In this document: positions 1-9,259 of the stretch, piece after piece
How positions within the stretch are numbered: the first letter of the stretch is position 1
How the letters are laid out: every line of letters begins with the position of its first letter
Assembly (NCBI GenBank): GCA_041751095.1
Contig: JBGSYC010000290.1
Span: 1-64,000, forward strand
Reading direction: 5' to 3'
Origin: JADCRZ01 sp041751095
GTDB taxonomy: Bacteria > Bacteroidota > Bacteroidia > Chitinophagales > Chitinophagaceae
Length of the DNA stretch: 64,000 bases
Program-made: the position numbers and the translations under genes
The notes under the pieces: generated by a model
Seen by the model: only the letters and a program-made list of their open reading frames with translations
What the model was told of the DNA's origin: nothing
The model's database searches: none

Positions 1-1016
1 GCATGCTTTTATATATAACTACCGTTGAGCTTATTGGTAATAAACAATTTATTTTATGAGGTTTTTGTTGGTGTAATAGAAGGGTGTGAAAATAAATAAA
101 GGCATGATGCAAAACCTTTTAACCGGCGAAATATGATTATGTAGCGATCTTCGGGGCGAAATGGAAACATCACTGAAAGTTTTGCAGGCTGTTGTTGGAG
201 ATCAACCTGACTACCGCTATCTTACCAGATGTTTGAATCCGCGGTTCACCAATGACTCTGTGGCGTATAAGCCACTTCTTCAAACGGTCAGTGCATAATA
301 CAACGGTTTTTGCCGACCAGCCCTCGGGAATTACCCGGGAATTTCCTCCTTGAACAACCAATAAATAATTATCCGGAATGTTTTTGCAGTCTTGGTATAA
401 AACAGGTTATTTGTGTAAACGATTGCATAGAGTTGAAAAGTAAAATTTCCATACGATATCCTGCGAAAGAGCTTAATATAGCGCCGGCAAGTGTTTCAAC
501 AGCATCAAACAACCCTTCCCGCATCACCAAAATGCCAATTCGGGATTTAGCCGGACAACCAGGTAACCATCGTAAGCACGTACCTGCTTCGCTCCGGTTA
601 ACCAACAGCCATTCCCGTGGGTTTACCATACCAGGTTCGGAAACAGATTTTCCCGGTTCCGGCGTTTATCAAATTCAAAACATCGACAATACTGGCGGCT
701 ATGTTATTCTTCGTTGTCAATCTAACGGATCATCGGCATATGAAGTAACAGCGGTCGAGTCGTTTGCGCGCGCAAGGACAGACAGGATTTCTGTATCCTT
801 GGCTACAGAAATTCCCGATTCTTCGCGTTACCTTGAATTGAAAACAATGCAGCCTGGGAACCCCACCTGCAGCGGGAGTGATGAAACCATCGCTGCCATC
901 CCTGGGTGGACGGGGTGATTGAGGGCTCTGGTAAAACACAATAATGTTGAGCTTTCATATTAACTTCAACTGAATTCCGGGCAATTTTTTATGTAAATTT
1001 CTACAATTCGTTTACT
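1..1016. other. 1 kb without a supportable gene
   Basis: No recognisable protein is encoded here. An open frame of 202 codons runs on the plus strand at 310-918 and overlapping frames exist on the minus strand, but none has a signal peptide, known motif or Bacteroidetes-like leader. A 45-codon plus-strand frame at 161-298 has a protein-like composition but matches no family I know. The stretch may be decayed coding sequence or a long regulatory region in front of the ThuA gene. Confidence 0.5.
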
Positions 1017-1784
1017 ATGATTTATTTTCCAGCAATTGCTGCTTGTAAAAACGGGGTGCGTGTTACGCTCCTTTTGATAGTGACCTTTGCATTCAGTCAC
1101 TGCAAAACGGGTCGATCGGCATCCGTCCAGACAGCAGGGCCCATTCGAACGCTTATTGTGGGAGGAGGTGCTTCCCACGATTTCAACAGTTGGTATAAAC
1201 GGGCTGATTCGATAACCCTTTCCAAAGAGGGTTTTGCTTCCGTGAGGTATACAAGCGATATCTCTTCAGTACTCGATATGTTGCCGCAGACAGATGTGCT
1301 TTGTCTTTCCAACAACCAGCCGATGACTGATCCAAAGCTCAGGCAGGCAATATTCAGCTTCGTTGAAAGCGGTAAGGGTTTAGTGCTGGCACATGCAGCC
1401 ACCTGGTACAATTGGAAAGACTGGCCTGAATACAATAGCAGGCTTGTCGGCGGGGGGTCGAGAGGGCACGAGCGGTATGGAAACTTTGACGTGAACGTTG
1501 TAAACAGAGATCATCCGATCACCCGGAATATCAGTGAGAACTCATTCAACGTTAAAGATGAATTGTACAGGATGAGCACCGATTCAGCCGGCGCGGGTAT
1601 AGAAGTGCTTGCCACAGCCACTGTTCCAAACACTACTACTACTTATCCAATTCTCTGGGTTACCAAATCTCAAAAAGGAAGGATCGTCGGTTTTACCTTA
1701 GGCCATGATGCAGAAGCTCATGACAAGCAGGTTTACCAGGAATTGTTAAGAAACGCGGTAAGGTGGGCTGCTAAAAGATCGTAA
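1017..1784 (+). CDS. ThuA-domain secreted protein
   Basis: This is a single-domain ThuA (trehalose-utilisation-like) protein of 255 residues. It has a class I glutamine-amidotransferase-like fold: an IRTLIVGGG first strand near residue 44, a GKGLVLAHAA segment near residue 120, an RDHPITR stretch near 160, and a C-terminal GRIVGFTLGHD motif. A hydrophobic N terminus (LLLIVTFAF) followed by Cys suggests export, but the His before the Cys makes the lipobox atypical. ThuA proteins in Bacteroidetes often sit beside Gfo/Idh/MocA oxidoreductases and are linked to sugar modification; their reaction is not firmly known. The next two genes fit that context, and one of them carries a second ThuA domain. 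Confidence 0.85.
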   Translation: MIYFPAIAACKNGVRVTLLLIVTFAFSHCKTGRSASVQTAGPIRTLIVGGGASHDFNSWYKRADSITLSKEGFASVRYTSDISSVLDMLPQTDVLCLSNNQPMTDPKLRQAIFSFVESGKGLVLAHAATWYNWKDWPEYNSRLVGGGSRGHERYGNFDVNVVNRDHPITRNISENSFNVKDELYRMSTDSAGAGIEVLATATVPNTTTTYPILWVTKSQKGRIVGFTLGHDAEAHDKQVYQELLRNAVRWAAKRS

Positions 1785-1853
1785 AACACGACGGGCGTTT
1801 ATTCGGGTGATTGGTTTTAATCACCAATGATAGTCACTATTAAGATAACCAAT

Positions 1854-2969
1854 ATGAACCAACAAAAAATTACGGTAATAATTGTAGGCATGGGCTTTGG
1901 AAAAGAATTTATCCCTATCTACCAAAGACACCCCAATATTAAGGCTGTAGGTATTTGTACCCGCAATAAAAATACCCTGTCTGAGCTGGCAGCAAGATTC
2001 AATCTTGATAAAGATCTTTGCTTTGAGCATTTTGAGGACGTGCCGCAAAGAGAGGATGTTGACGCGATACATGTGGTGACACCCGTGCCTGAACACGCGG
2101 GAATGACACTGGCCTCCCTCAAGGCCGGTAAGCATACTGCTTGTACCATTCCCATGGCGATGACACTGGAAGACTGTCATGCAATAGTTGAGGCAAAGAA
2201 AAGAACGGGGAAAGTGTACATGATGATGGAAACAGCTTTGTATACACGGGAATTCTTATACGGATTGAAACTGGCTGAAACGGGGCAGCTTGGGCGGATA
2301 CAGTTCGTAAGGGGTTCACATATACAGGATATGAACATGGAAGGTTGGGCGGAATACTGGAAAGGATATCCGCCGATGTTAAACGGAACACACGCCATCT
2401 CACCACTCTTACGCATCAACAACACTACAGCGGAAACCGTTGTCTGTCATGGCTCAGGCCGGCTGAGCGAAGACCTTGCCAAACGATACAATTCTCCCTT
2501 CGCTGTGGAGACAGCGACCTTTACCTTAAGAAATTCTGATGTCGTAGCCGAAGCTACCAGGTCATTGTTTGATGTCGTGCGTCAATACCGGGAAAGCTAT
2601 GATGTTTACGGCACCAAAATGTCGTTCGAGTGGGAACAGTTACAGGATGAAGAGCACGTGATATTTGATGGCGGCGAAAACGCACGCCGGATCAGTGTTC
2701 CTGACACGGATGAAATGCTGATCGAGGAGATCGCTCATTTTACTAAAAGGGAGAAGATCGATGATCCTAACCACGTTTCATTTCTACAGGGCGCAGGCCA
2801 TGGCGGATCTCATCCTCACCTGGTACAGGAATTTGTAGGGGCAATCGTGGAGAACCGCAATTCGGCCGTTGACGCTGCTCTTGCCGCCAACTATACCTGT
2901 GCCGGTATATGCGCTCATGAATCCGCAATGAATAATGGCAGGCGAATTACTGTGCCTGACTTTAGTTAG
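1854..2969 (+). CDS. Gfo/Idh/MocA-family oxidoreductase with altered active site
   Basis: A 371-residue Rossmann-fold protein (VGMGFGKEF near residue 10, then an ICTRN strand end) with a C-terminal alpha/beta sugar-binding half. Family members oxidise or reduce sugar or inositol hydroxyls with NAD(P). The usual catalytic EKP motif reads TIP here (residues 98-100), and the later GxHxxD motif reads GTHAIS, so the conserved Lys and Asp are absent. It may belong to a divergent subfamily or have lost redox chemistry. I start it at 1854 rather than the in-frame ATG at 1827, because the Rossmann strand begins only a few residues later. It has no signal peptide and lies between two ThuA genes, probably co-transcribed with them. 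Confidence 0.85.
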   Translation: MNQQKITVIIVGMGFGKEFIPIYQRHPNIKAVGICTRNKNTLSELAARFNLDKDLCFEHFEDVPQREDVDAIHVVTPVPEHAGMTLASLKAGKHTACTIPMAMTLEDCHAIVEAKKRTGKVYMMMETALYTREFLYGLKLAETGQLGRIQFVRGSHIQDMNMEGWAEYWKGYPPMLNGTHAISPLLRINNTTAETVVCHGSGRLSEDLAKRYNSPFAVETATFTLRNSDVVAEATRSLFDVVRQYRESYDVYGTKMSFEWEQLQDEEHVIFDGGENARRISVPDTDEMLIEEIAHFTKREKIDDPNHVSFLQGAGHGGSHPHLVQEFVGAIVENRNSAVDAALAANYTCAGICAHESAMNNGRRITVPDFS

Positions 2970-3107
2970 CGTCATTTGAGGAAGGCTGGTCCGTGGCCTG
3001 CTCCTGATTCTAGCGGTACAGGTTTGATTTTCCCGAAAAGGTACACAATGACATTAATGATTTAGCCGCTCACGAATTATTGCCATTAAGATAAACAAAG
3101 AAGCCAT

Positions 3108-6100
3108 ATGAAAAAGTATATTCCTTTGCTGATCATCTGCGGGAGCTTGTTTCAGTTTTGTTCCAATAAAATGAAAGTTGGTAAAAGCAGTGCCGGTTCT
3201 AACGCCAGTACCGGCAGTAGTGCGGCAGCAAACGTTTACACACCACCGGCGGGGATGGCATTAAAAGCTCCGAGAAGAGGCGAAGTGCTTTTTTTAGGGC
3301 ACGCTTCCAAACACCATGACGCCGGCAAATATGCCCCGTGGCTTGCTATTTCCCTATTCAGAACAGGCGTTAACCTTACTTATACCACCAGCCTGAACGA
3401 CCTAAATCCCGCGAATTTGCGCAAGTACGACGGGCTTGTCATCTATGCAAATCATGACAGCATTTCACCGGCTCAGGAAAACGCATTAAAGGATTTTGTA
3501 CAAGGAGGCAAGGGGCTTATTCCACTTCATTCCGCCACCGGCTGCTTTAAAAATTCAGAATGGTACATTAAAGCCATTGGTGGTCAGTTTAAATCACATG
3601 GGATCGGAACATTTCATTCCGCCATTGTCAATACCTCACATCCGGTATCGCAGGCACTGCGTGATTTCACTACCTGGGACGAGACCTATGTGCACCAGCG
3701 TATCAATCCCGATATCACCGTGCTTATGGAAAGGATAGACGGCACGGTACGCGAGCCCTATACGTGGGTAAGGCAGGAGGGGAAGGGCCGAGTTTTCTAT
3801 ACCGCGTATGGGCACAACGATAGTACCTGGACAAATGCGGGCTTTTTAAATCTGGTAAACAACGGCGTTCTCTGGGCCATCGGTGACGAAGTAAAGGACC
3901 AGATTGCCAGGCTTAACCGGCCTAAGGCAGACATCTACACGCCGGCGATCACGGCCGATTTTACAAAGCGTTACCTCGTCCCAAAAATGCAGGAAGCTCT
4001 CCCGCCTGAGCAATCACTTAAATTAACCCAGGTGCCCGTGGATTTTGAAGTAAAGTTGTTTGCATCAGAACCTGATATTACTAATCCCATCGCCATGTCG
4101 TGGGATGAAAAAGGACGTTTATGGGTAGTGGAATCCGTAGATTATCCAAACACTTTCCTTGAAACTGATGGTGCAGCTAATGACAGGATCAAGATATGTG
4201 AAGATACCAACGGAGATGGAAAGGCAGACAGGTTTACCGTTTTTGCAGACAAGCTAAATATACCCACCAGTATCGTCTTTGCAAATGGTGGCGTTATTGT
4301 TTCCATGGCTCCTCATTTTGTGTTTCTTAAGGATACGGACGGAGATGACAAAGCTGATGTTCGCGAAAACATCATGACGGGCTGGGATAAAAATGACACG
4401 CATTTTGGTCCGTCTAACCTTCAGTATGGATTTGATAATAAAATCTGGGGAGTGGTGGGGTCAGGTTTTAATGGTACCACCAAAGACGGAAAACAGTTAA
4501 GCTTCAGAACGGGCGTTTATCACGTCAACCCGGATGGAACGGGCTTTGAATTTCTTGCAAACACCAGCAACAATACCTGGGGGCTGGGCTTTTCGGAGGA
4601 CAACAATGTATTTATCTCTACAGCCAATAATACACACAGCGCCTATTTTTCAATGCCTGCCAAATACATGCAGCGGTCACTATGGGGTACTCCTTCAACT
4701 ACGGAAGGACAGCCCTCCGTGCTGCCGGTGCAGAAGATAGACGGGCATTACGATGTTCACGCCATGACACCCAATCTCAGGCAGGTAGATGTAGTAGGGG
4801 GATTTACATCTGCTGCAGGACATCATCTGTATACTGCAAGAAATTTTCCTAAGGAATATTGGAACCGCATAGCTTTTGTATGTGAGCCAACGGTGCGCCT
4901 GCTTCATAACGCCGTTATCGAACCTAAAGGCGCCGGATTTGCAGAGAAAGACAACTGGAATCTCATGGCGAGTTCAGACGAATGGTTTGGCCCGGTGCAT
5001 GCGGAAGTTGGTCCCGATGGTTCGGTATGGGTTTCCGACTGGTATAACTTCATCATACAGCATAATGTTTTTGTTGAACGGCAGGCGCCTTCCGAAATGA
5101 TTTTGCCGTTTAAAGAACAGCCCATGGGACAGGGAAATGCGTTCATCAGCCCGTTGAGGGATATCAACCACGGCCGTGTATACAGAGTCGTTTACAAAAA
5201 TGCAAAACCATATATGCCATTAAAGTTAGCAAAGGAGGATTTAACGGGTTTATTGGCGGCGTTGCATAATGATAATATGTTTTGGAGGATGACTGCACAG
5301 CGATTGATCGTGGAATCAAAGAACAAAGCTGCCATACCTGAACTCTTTAAAATTATAGAAGACAAGAAAGTAGACGAGATAGGGCTTAACAGTCCGGCCG
5401 TTCATGCACTATGGACACTTCATGGTCTTGGTGCGCTGGATGGATCTGATGCAGAAGCTTTGCAGGTTGGTGCCAAGGCATTATCGCATCCTGCGGCGGG
5501 TGTAAGAAAGGCTGCGGCGCAGGTATTGCCAAAAAATAAACAGGGTTTGAACGCAGCGCAAGCCGCGGCTTTACTAAACGACCCGGATCTGAATGTGCGC
5601 CTGGCAGCGATTCTCGTTATCGCCGACTTACCGTCATCCGCACAAATGGGAGAGCTCATCAATGCGGCAGCGCTAAAAACGGAGAATGAAAATGATGAAT
5701 GGCTTCCAAATGCTTTGTTCGCAGCCGCTATCGCTCATGAAGAAGGCTTTAAAGCTGCCGCCATGAAAAATCCTCCTCCTCAACCCGCCAATCCTCAAAT
5801 GACATTAAGCGACCGGATCAGTAAAGCGTTAAGCCAGGAAATATACGCGCTTCCAAGAAGGGGAACGTTATTGTTTCCGCCTGACGTATCCGGTAAGGAG
5901 ATAACATTGAAGGGTACAATTACAAAAGGCCAGCGCGATCTTGAAGGAGTTGTGGTGGCACAAGGCGGTAAAGACGAAGGTTACGGTGTATACATTCAAA
6001 ATGGAAAAATGAATATGGTTGTAAAGCAGGGAGGTAAAACCTATGCTGCAACAACTTCCAAACCATTGCCCGAAAAATTCGATTATGTTGCGCGGCTTAC

Positions 6101-6764
6101 CGGCAATGGCGGAATAACCATAGAAATAGATGGCAAGCAGGCCGCTACAGCTAAAGCGCCCGCATTATTTAAGCGGCCCCTGAACCAGGGTGTTCGTGTC
6201 TCCCAGGATTTTAATAATGAAAATAAAATTGGGGATTATGAAGGAGCATATTTCCTGACAGGAAATATGCAAAACGCTTCCCTCGAGCTCGGCAGGCCGG
6301 CTAAAGGAAGTTCATCTGAAACAGCCTCAGCAGGAAAATCCACCATTTCTAAGTCTTCAGCAGAAGTGGCGGAGAAAGGGATTAAGCCGATGACGATAAA
6401 TCTAAAGGTGGTGCAGAATGTGATGCAGTATGATAAGAAACTGCTTACGGTTAAAGCCGGACAAAAGATCATTCTGAATTTTGAGAACCCGGATTTTATG
6501 CAACACAATTTCGTTTTGATCAAACCCGGTAGCACGCAGAAAGTTGGTGCGGCTGCTGATGCGCTTGCACAAGACCCCGACGGTGCAAAAAAGCAGTATG
6601 TACCAAAAATGCCGGAGGTGTTATATTTTACCAGGCTGCTTACCCCTGACGATGAGGTTACGCTCGAGTTTACTGCTCCGTCGCAGCCGGGTGATTATCC
6701 TTACGTATGCACTTTCCCGGGTCACTGGAGAATTATGAACGGAGTATTAAGAGTTGTTAAATAG
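3108..6764 (+). CDS. Multidomain lipoprotein: ThuA, PVC-type beta-propeller dehydrogenase, HEAT, LamG-like, azurin
   Basis: This 1218-residue exported protein has an N-terminal signal with Cys at the cleavage site (LFQFC). Domains in order: ThuA (about 55-260); a membrane-bound-dehydrogenase-type beta-propeller (about 300-700) with two Asp-rich DTNGDGKAD/DTDGDDKAD calcium-like loops; HEAT-like helical repeats (about 715-870); a concanavalin/LamG-like sandwich (about 920-1080); and an azurin/plastocyanin domain (about 1094-1218). The copper ligands are all present: His1133, Cys1201, His1206 and Met1210. Related planctomycete and Bacteroidetes proteins often end in a CxxCH haem; none is seen here, so the cupredoxin probably takes the electrons. 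Its likely role is periplasmic or surface oxidation of a sugar. The precise substrate is unknown. Confidence 0.88.
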   Translation: MKKYIPLLIICGSLFQFCSNKMKVGKSSAGSNASTGSSAAANVYTPPAGMALKAPRRGEVLFLGHASKHHDAGKYAPWLAISLFRTGVNLTYTTSLNDLNPANLRKYDGLVIYANHDSISPAQENALKDFVQGGKGLIPLHSATGCFKNSEWYIKAIGGQFKSHGIGTFHSAIVNTSHPVSQALRDFTTWDETYVHQRINPDITVLMERIDGTVREPYTWVRQEGKGRVFYTAYGHNDSTWTNAGFLNLVNNGVLWAIGDEVKDQIARLNRPKADIYTPAITADFTKRYLVPKMQEALPPEQSLKLTQVPVDFEVKLFASEPDITNPIAMSWDEKGRLWVVESVDYPNTFLETDGAANDRIKICEDTNGDGKADRFTVFADKLNIPTSIVFANGGVIVSMAPHFVFLKDTDGDDKADVRENIMTGWDKNDTHFGPSNLQYGFDNKIWGVVGSGFNGTTKDGKQLSFRTGVYHVNPDGTGFEFLANTSNNTWGLGFSEDNNVFISTANNTHSAYFSMPAKYMQRSLWGTPSTTEGQPSVLPVQKIDGHYDVHAMTPNLRQVDVVGGFTSAAGHHLYTARNFPKEYWNRIAFVCEPTVRLLHNAVIEPKGAGFAEKDNWNLMASSDEWFGPVHAEVGPDGSVWVSDWYNFIIQHNVFVERQAPSEMILPFKEQPMGQGNAFISPLRDINHGRVYRVVYKNAKPYMPLKLAKEDLTGLLAALHNDNMFWRMTAQRLIVESKNKAAIPELFKIIEDKKVDEIGLNSPAVHALWTLHGLGALDGSDAEALQVGAKALSHPAAGVRKAAAQVLPKNKQGLNAAQAAALLNDPDLNVRLAAILVIADLPSSAQMGELINAAALKTENENDEWLPNALFAAAIAHEEGFKAAAMKNPPPQPANPQMTLSDRISKALSQEIYALPRRGTLLFPPDVSGKEITLKGTITKGQRDLEGVVVAQGGKDEGYGVYIQNGKMNMVVKQGGKTYAATTSKPLPEKFDYVARLTGNGGITIEIDGKQAATAKAPALFKRPLNQGVRVSQDFNNENKIGDYEGAYFLTGNMQNASLELGRPAKGSSSETASAGKSTISKSSAEVAEKGIKPMTINLKVVQNVMQYDKKLLTVKAGQKIILNFENPDFMQHNFVLIKPGSTQKVGAAADALAQDPDGAKKQYVPKMPEVLYFTRLLTPDDEVTLEFTAPSQPGDYPYVCTFPGHWRIMNGVLRVVK

Positions 6765-6969
6765 GGGCATGGATTTACATCGGTCTGTTACCGTGTTTCT
6801 CAGTTTCGAAGTTCCGTACGTCATTTTAAAGAAGCAGGAAGTAACGCTTGCAGGTATATTAAACCTTGATGGATAACAAGCATAATATTCTTACCGGTGG
6901 CGTCAGTTTAGCCAAGTGGTGCACGTCAGATGTAGCAAACATCGCCACGTATATCAGCATGACGTAAAT

Positions 6970-6977
6970 TAAATTTG
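6970..6977 (+). promoter_or_regulatory. Candidate -7 promoter box for the TetR gene
   Basis: The octamer TAAATTTG matches the Bacteroidetes -7 consensus TAnnTTTG exactly and lies about 70 bases before the regulator's start. No clear TTG box is seen about 20 bases upstream, so this is only a candidate. Confidence 0.35.
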
Positions 6978-7024
6978 TTTATTGATGTGAAACATACTTA
7001 CCTTTACTTAACAGTGTTAAACGA

Positions 7025-7038
7025 TTTACATGTGTAAA
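7025..7038. promoter_or_regulatory. Candidate TetR operator palindrome
   Basis: TTTACA-TG-TGTAAA is a 14-base inverted repeat with 6-base arms and a 2-base spacer, ending 8 bases before the ATG of the TetR regulator. TetR-family repressors commonly bind such dyads next to their own promoter. It lies downstream of the candidate TAnnTTTG box at 6970, where it could block transcription or its elongation. Confidence 0.4.
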
Positions 7039-7046
7039 CATAAACA

Positions 7047-7643
7047 ATGGCAAGTAAGGATAGAATACAACGATTAAAAGAAGCAACCCGGACCAACATT
7101 CTGGAGGCCGCTTATAAAATCGTTAAAGAGGAGGGATGGCAGGCGTTGAGTATGCGCAAGATTGCCGATGAGATCGAATATACTGCACCCATTATTTATG
7201 AATATTACGCTAACAAAGAAGCAATACTGGAAGAACTTAACCGCAAAGGATTTATCTATTTAGCAAAGGAAATGAAAGACGCCAGGGACAAACACGAACT
7301 GCCAGGTGATCAACTGGAAGCAATGTGGATGGCATACTGGAATTTCGCTTTCAAGAAAAAGGAACTCTACCAACTGATGTTTGGCGTTTCCATGAATTGT
7401 TGCATGGGGCAAAAATTGCCTGAAGTTGATGCACCCGCAAAATTAGTGACCGACGCTATCAGGCATTTAATGAAAGGAACGAACCCTTCTGAAGACGACA
7501 TTTGCAAAAAATATTACACTTTCTGGTCAGTAGTCCATGGCCTGGTTTCTATTAACCTTGTTAACCGCGGCACTTCCGATCAAATCAATAAGCAGGTGTT
7601 GAAAGATGCTATAGGCGGAATTATCAGGTCTGTTTCTGACTGA
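7047..7643 (+). CDS. TetR/AcrR-family transcriptional regulator
   Basis: A 198-residue DNA-binding regulator with the TetR N-terminal helix-turn-helix at about residues 15-60 (ALSMRKIADEI, then YEYYANKEAILEEL) and an all-helical ligand-binding C-terminal half. It sits directly upstream of, and in the same direction as, an RND efflux adaptor, permease and outer-membrane factor. It is therefore most likely the local repressor of that pump and of itself, as AcrR is for AcrAB. A palindrome just before its start codon is a plausible binding site. Its inducer cannot be deduced. Confidence 0.92.
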   Translation: MASKDRIQRLKEATRTNILEAAYKIVKEEGWQALSMRKIADEIEYTAPIIYEYYANKEAILEELNRKGFIYLAKEMKDARDKHELPGDQLEAMWMAYWNFAFKKKELYQLMFGVSMNCCMGQKLPEVDAPAKLVTDAIRHLMKGTNPSEDDICKKYYTFWSVVHGLVSINLVNRGTSDQINKQVLKDAIGGIIRSVSD

Positions 7644-7724
7644 CTTTTTTTTGGTCTTGGCGCTTAGCGGTGTTAAAAAATTTAGGAGGGTTAGCCTGCC
7701 TGTTCCGTTTTGCACGATTGTTTG

Positions 7725-7749
7725 CCGGTGTAAAAAACCGGGTTTTTTT
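7725..7749 (+). terminator. Weak intrinsic terminator or attenuator between regulator and pump
   Basis: A 5-bp stem CCGGT/ACCGG with a 7-base loop is followed by G and seven T residues, in the 140-base gap between the TetR gene and the adaptor. It ends 34 bases before the adaptor's ATG. It could end tetR transcription or set the ratio of regulator to pump. The stem is short. Confidence 0.35.
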
Positions 7750-7783
7750 GATCTCTCATTTAACAACGTTAAATAATTTAATT

Positions 7784-8929
7784 ATGAAAAGTATCATCGC
7801 CGCATCTTCTCTCATCCTTTTATTGGGATGTTCACAACCACAAACACCTGCTCCTGCCGCCGAAGCGCCTTCGGCAGAAGTGATTACAATTGCTACCGCG
7901 ACTGCCGCAACGAAACACGAGTATACCGCATCACTCCAGGGAAAAGTTGACGTGGAAATCAGGCCTCAGGTAGAAGGATTTCTTGAAACAGTTTTTGTAG
8001 ACGAAGGACAGCATGTAACTGCGGGACAGCCCCTCTTTAAAATCAATGCGCAAACGTATGCTGCGCAACTCAATAGTGCCGCTGCAAGCCTTCAGGCTGC
8101 CCAGGCGGCTATTACAAATGCCCAGTTAGAGATTGATAAATTCACTCCTTTGGTGCAAAACAATGTTGTATCTGACTACCAGTTAAAAGTGGCAGAGGCA
8201 TCCCGGAAAATCGCTGAGGCCAACGCCGCGCAGGCAAGAGCTGTTGTGGCTGCCGCAAAAATCAACCTTGGCTATACGCTCGTAAAGGCGCCTGTCAGCG
8301 GGTTCATCGGAAGGCTTCCGAAGAAACGGGGAAGCCTGGTTTCGCCAGCAGACCCCGGCCCTCTTACCGCGCTTTCAGACGTACATGAAGTGTATGCTTA
8401 CTTCTCACTCGGGGAAATCGACTTCATCAATTTTAAAGCCCAATACCAGGGCAATACACTCAACGACAAATTGAAGGAATTACCCGCAGTATCACTCGTT
8501 TTAGCTGACAATACCATTTACCCGCATCAGGGTAGAATTGATATGGTTGACGGCCGGTTCGACAAGAATACCGGAGCTATAACCCTTCGTGCCGTTTTTC
8601 CCAATGCGCAGCGCCTTTTACGTTCAGGGAATACAGGTAAGATTAGTTTACAGCAACTGCACAACAATGCTTTACTGGTACCCCAGGCCGCAACGATCGA
8701 AGTGCAGGATAAAGTGTTCGTTTACGCTGTGGGAGATAGCAATAAAGTTAGCAGGCAGCCATTGAATATCCTCGGTAAAAGTGGCAAAGATTACATTGTG
8801 AAAGATGGCGTAAAAGCAGGGGACCGCATTGTATTTAGCGGGCTTGACCACCTGACCGAAGGCACTGTTATCCGTCCCGAAAATGTAAAAACAAACGCCG
8901 GGTTAACCATGATCGCTGCACCTCACTAA
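7784..8929 (+). CDS. RND efflux periplasmic adaptor (membrane fusion lipoprotein)
   Basis: A 381-residue AcrA/MexA-like membrane fusion protein that links the inner-membrane RND pump to the outer-membrane channel. The start at 7784 gives a clean lipoprotein signal (LILLLGC, Cys17); the open frame extends upstream to 7670 but that part has no signal-like sequence. Visible parts are a barrel-sandwich lipoyl half (EIRPQVEGFLETVFVDEGQHV, residues about 50-70), an Ala/Gln-rich coiled-coil hairpin (about 85-150), the second lipoyl half (YTLVKAPVSGFIGRL), a beta-barrel and a membrane-proximal domain. It is the first gene of the pump operon. The gap to the permease is 330 bases, unusually wide for this pair. 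Confidence 0.93.
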   Translation: MKSIIAASSLILLLGCSQPQTPAPAAEAPSAEVITIATATAATKHEYTASLQGKVDVEIRPQVEGFLETVFVDEGQHVTAGQPLFKINAQTYAAQLNSAAASLQAAQAAITNAQLEIDKFTPLVQNNVVSDYQLKVAEASRKIAEANAAQARAVVAAAKINLGYTLVKAPVSGFIGRLPKKRGSLVSPADPGPLTALSDVHEVYAYFSLGEIDFINFKAQYQGNTLNDKLKELPAVSLVLADNTIYPHQGRIDMVDGRFDKNTGAITLRAVFPNAQRLLRSGNTGKISLQQLHNNALLVPQAATIEVQDKVFVYAVGDSNKVSRQPLNILGKSGKDYIVKDGVKAGDRIVFSGLDHLTEGTVIRPENVKTNAGLTMIAAPH

Positions 8930-9259
8930 AGAACAAACCAGTTTAATAAGATTTGGTAGCCGGCGGATGAACTGCTATTAAACATCGTTGTGTCACTCAC
9001 TTGTGCTGTGAGATACCCTATTTAGCTTTAAAAAAAGCCTGAACAGTCAGGGTATTGCCTGAACAACGTGGAGTAAAAAGAAAAAGATAAAAGGTTGGAG
9101 AGAATGAAAATTTCAATATCTCATTCCACGATCATCGCTCAAATGGCGGGGATCGGGTTGGGCAAATCGATCCCGCTCAAGGTGACACAAACGGCGATCT
9201 CCAAAAAGTCAATTTAAGCTCAATAAAAACACCGATTATTCAGATTTCAATCCATCAAA
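8930..9259. other. 330-base gap inside the efflux operon
   Basis: No supported gene. A 37-codon plus-strand frame (9104-9217) has no recognisable content. A near-dyad GCGGGGATCG ... CGATCCCGC lies at about 9145-9175. The gap may hold a second promoter for the permease gene. Confidence 0.4.

Noticed and set aside
310..918. 202-codon plus-strand open frame
   Set aside because: No signal, motif or family resemblance; overlapping frames on the other strand are equally open; kept only as part of the gap description.
9104..9217. 37-codon frame in the efflux operon gap
   Set aside because: Too short, no similarity and no leader; more likely non-coding.
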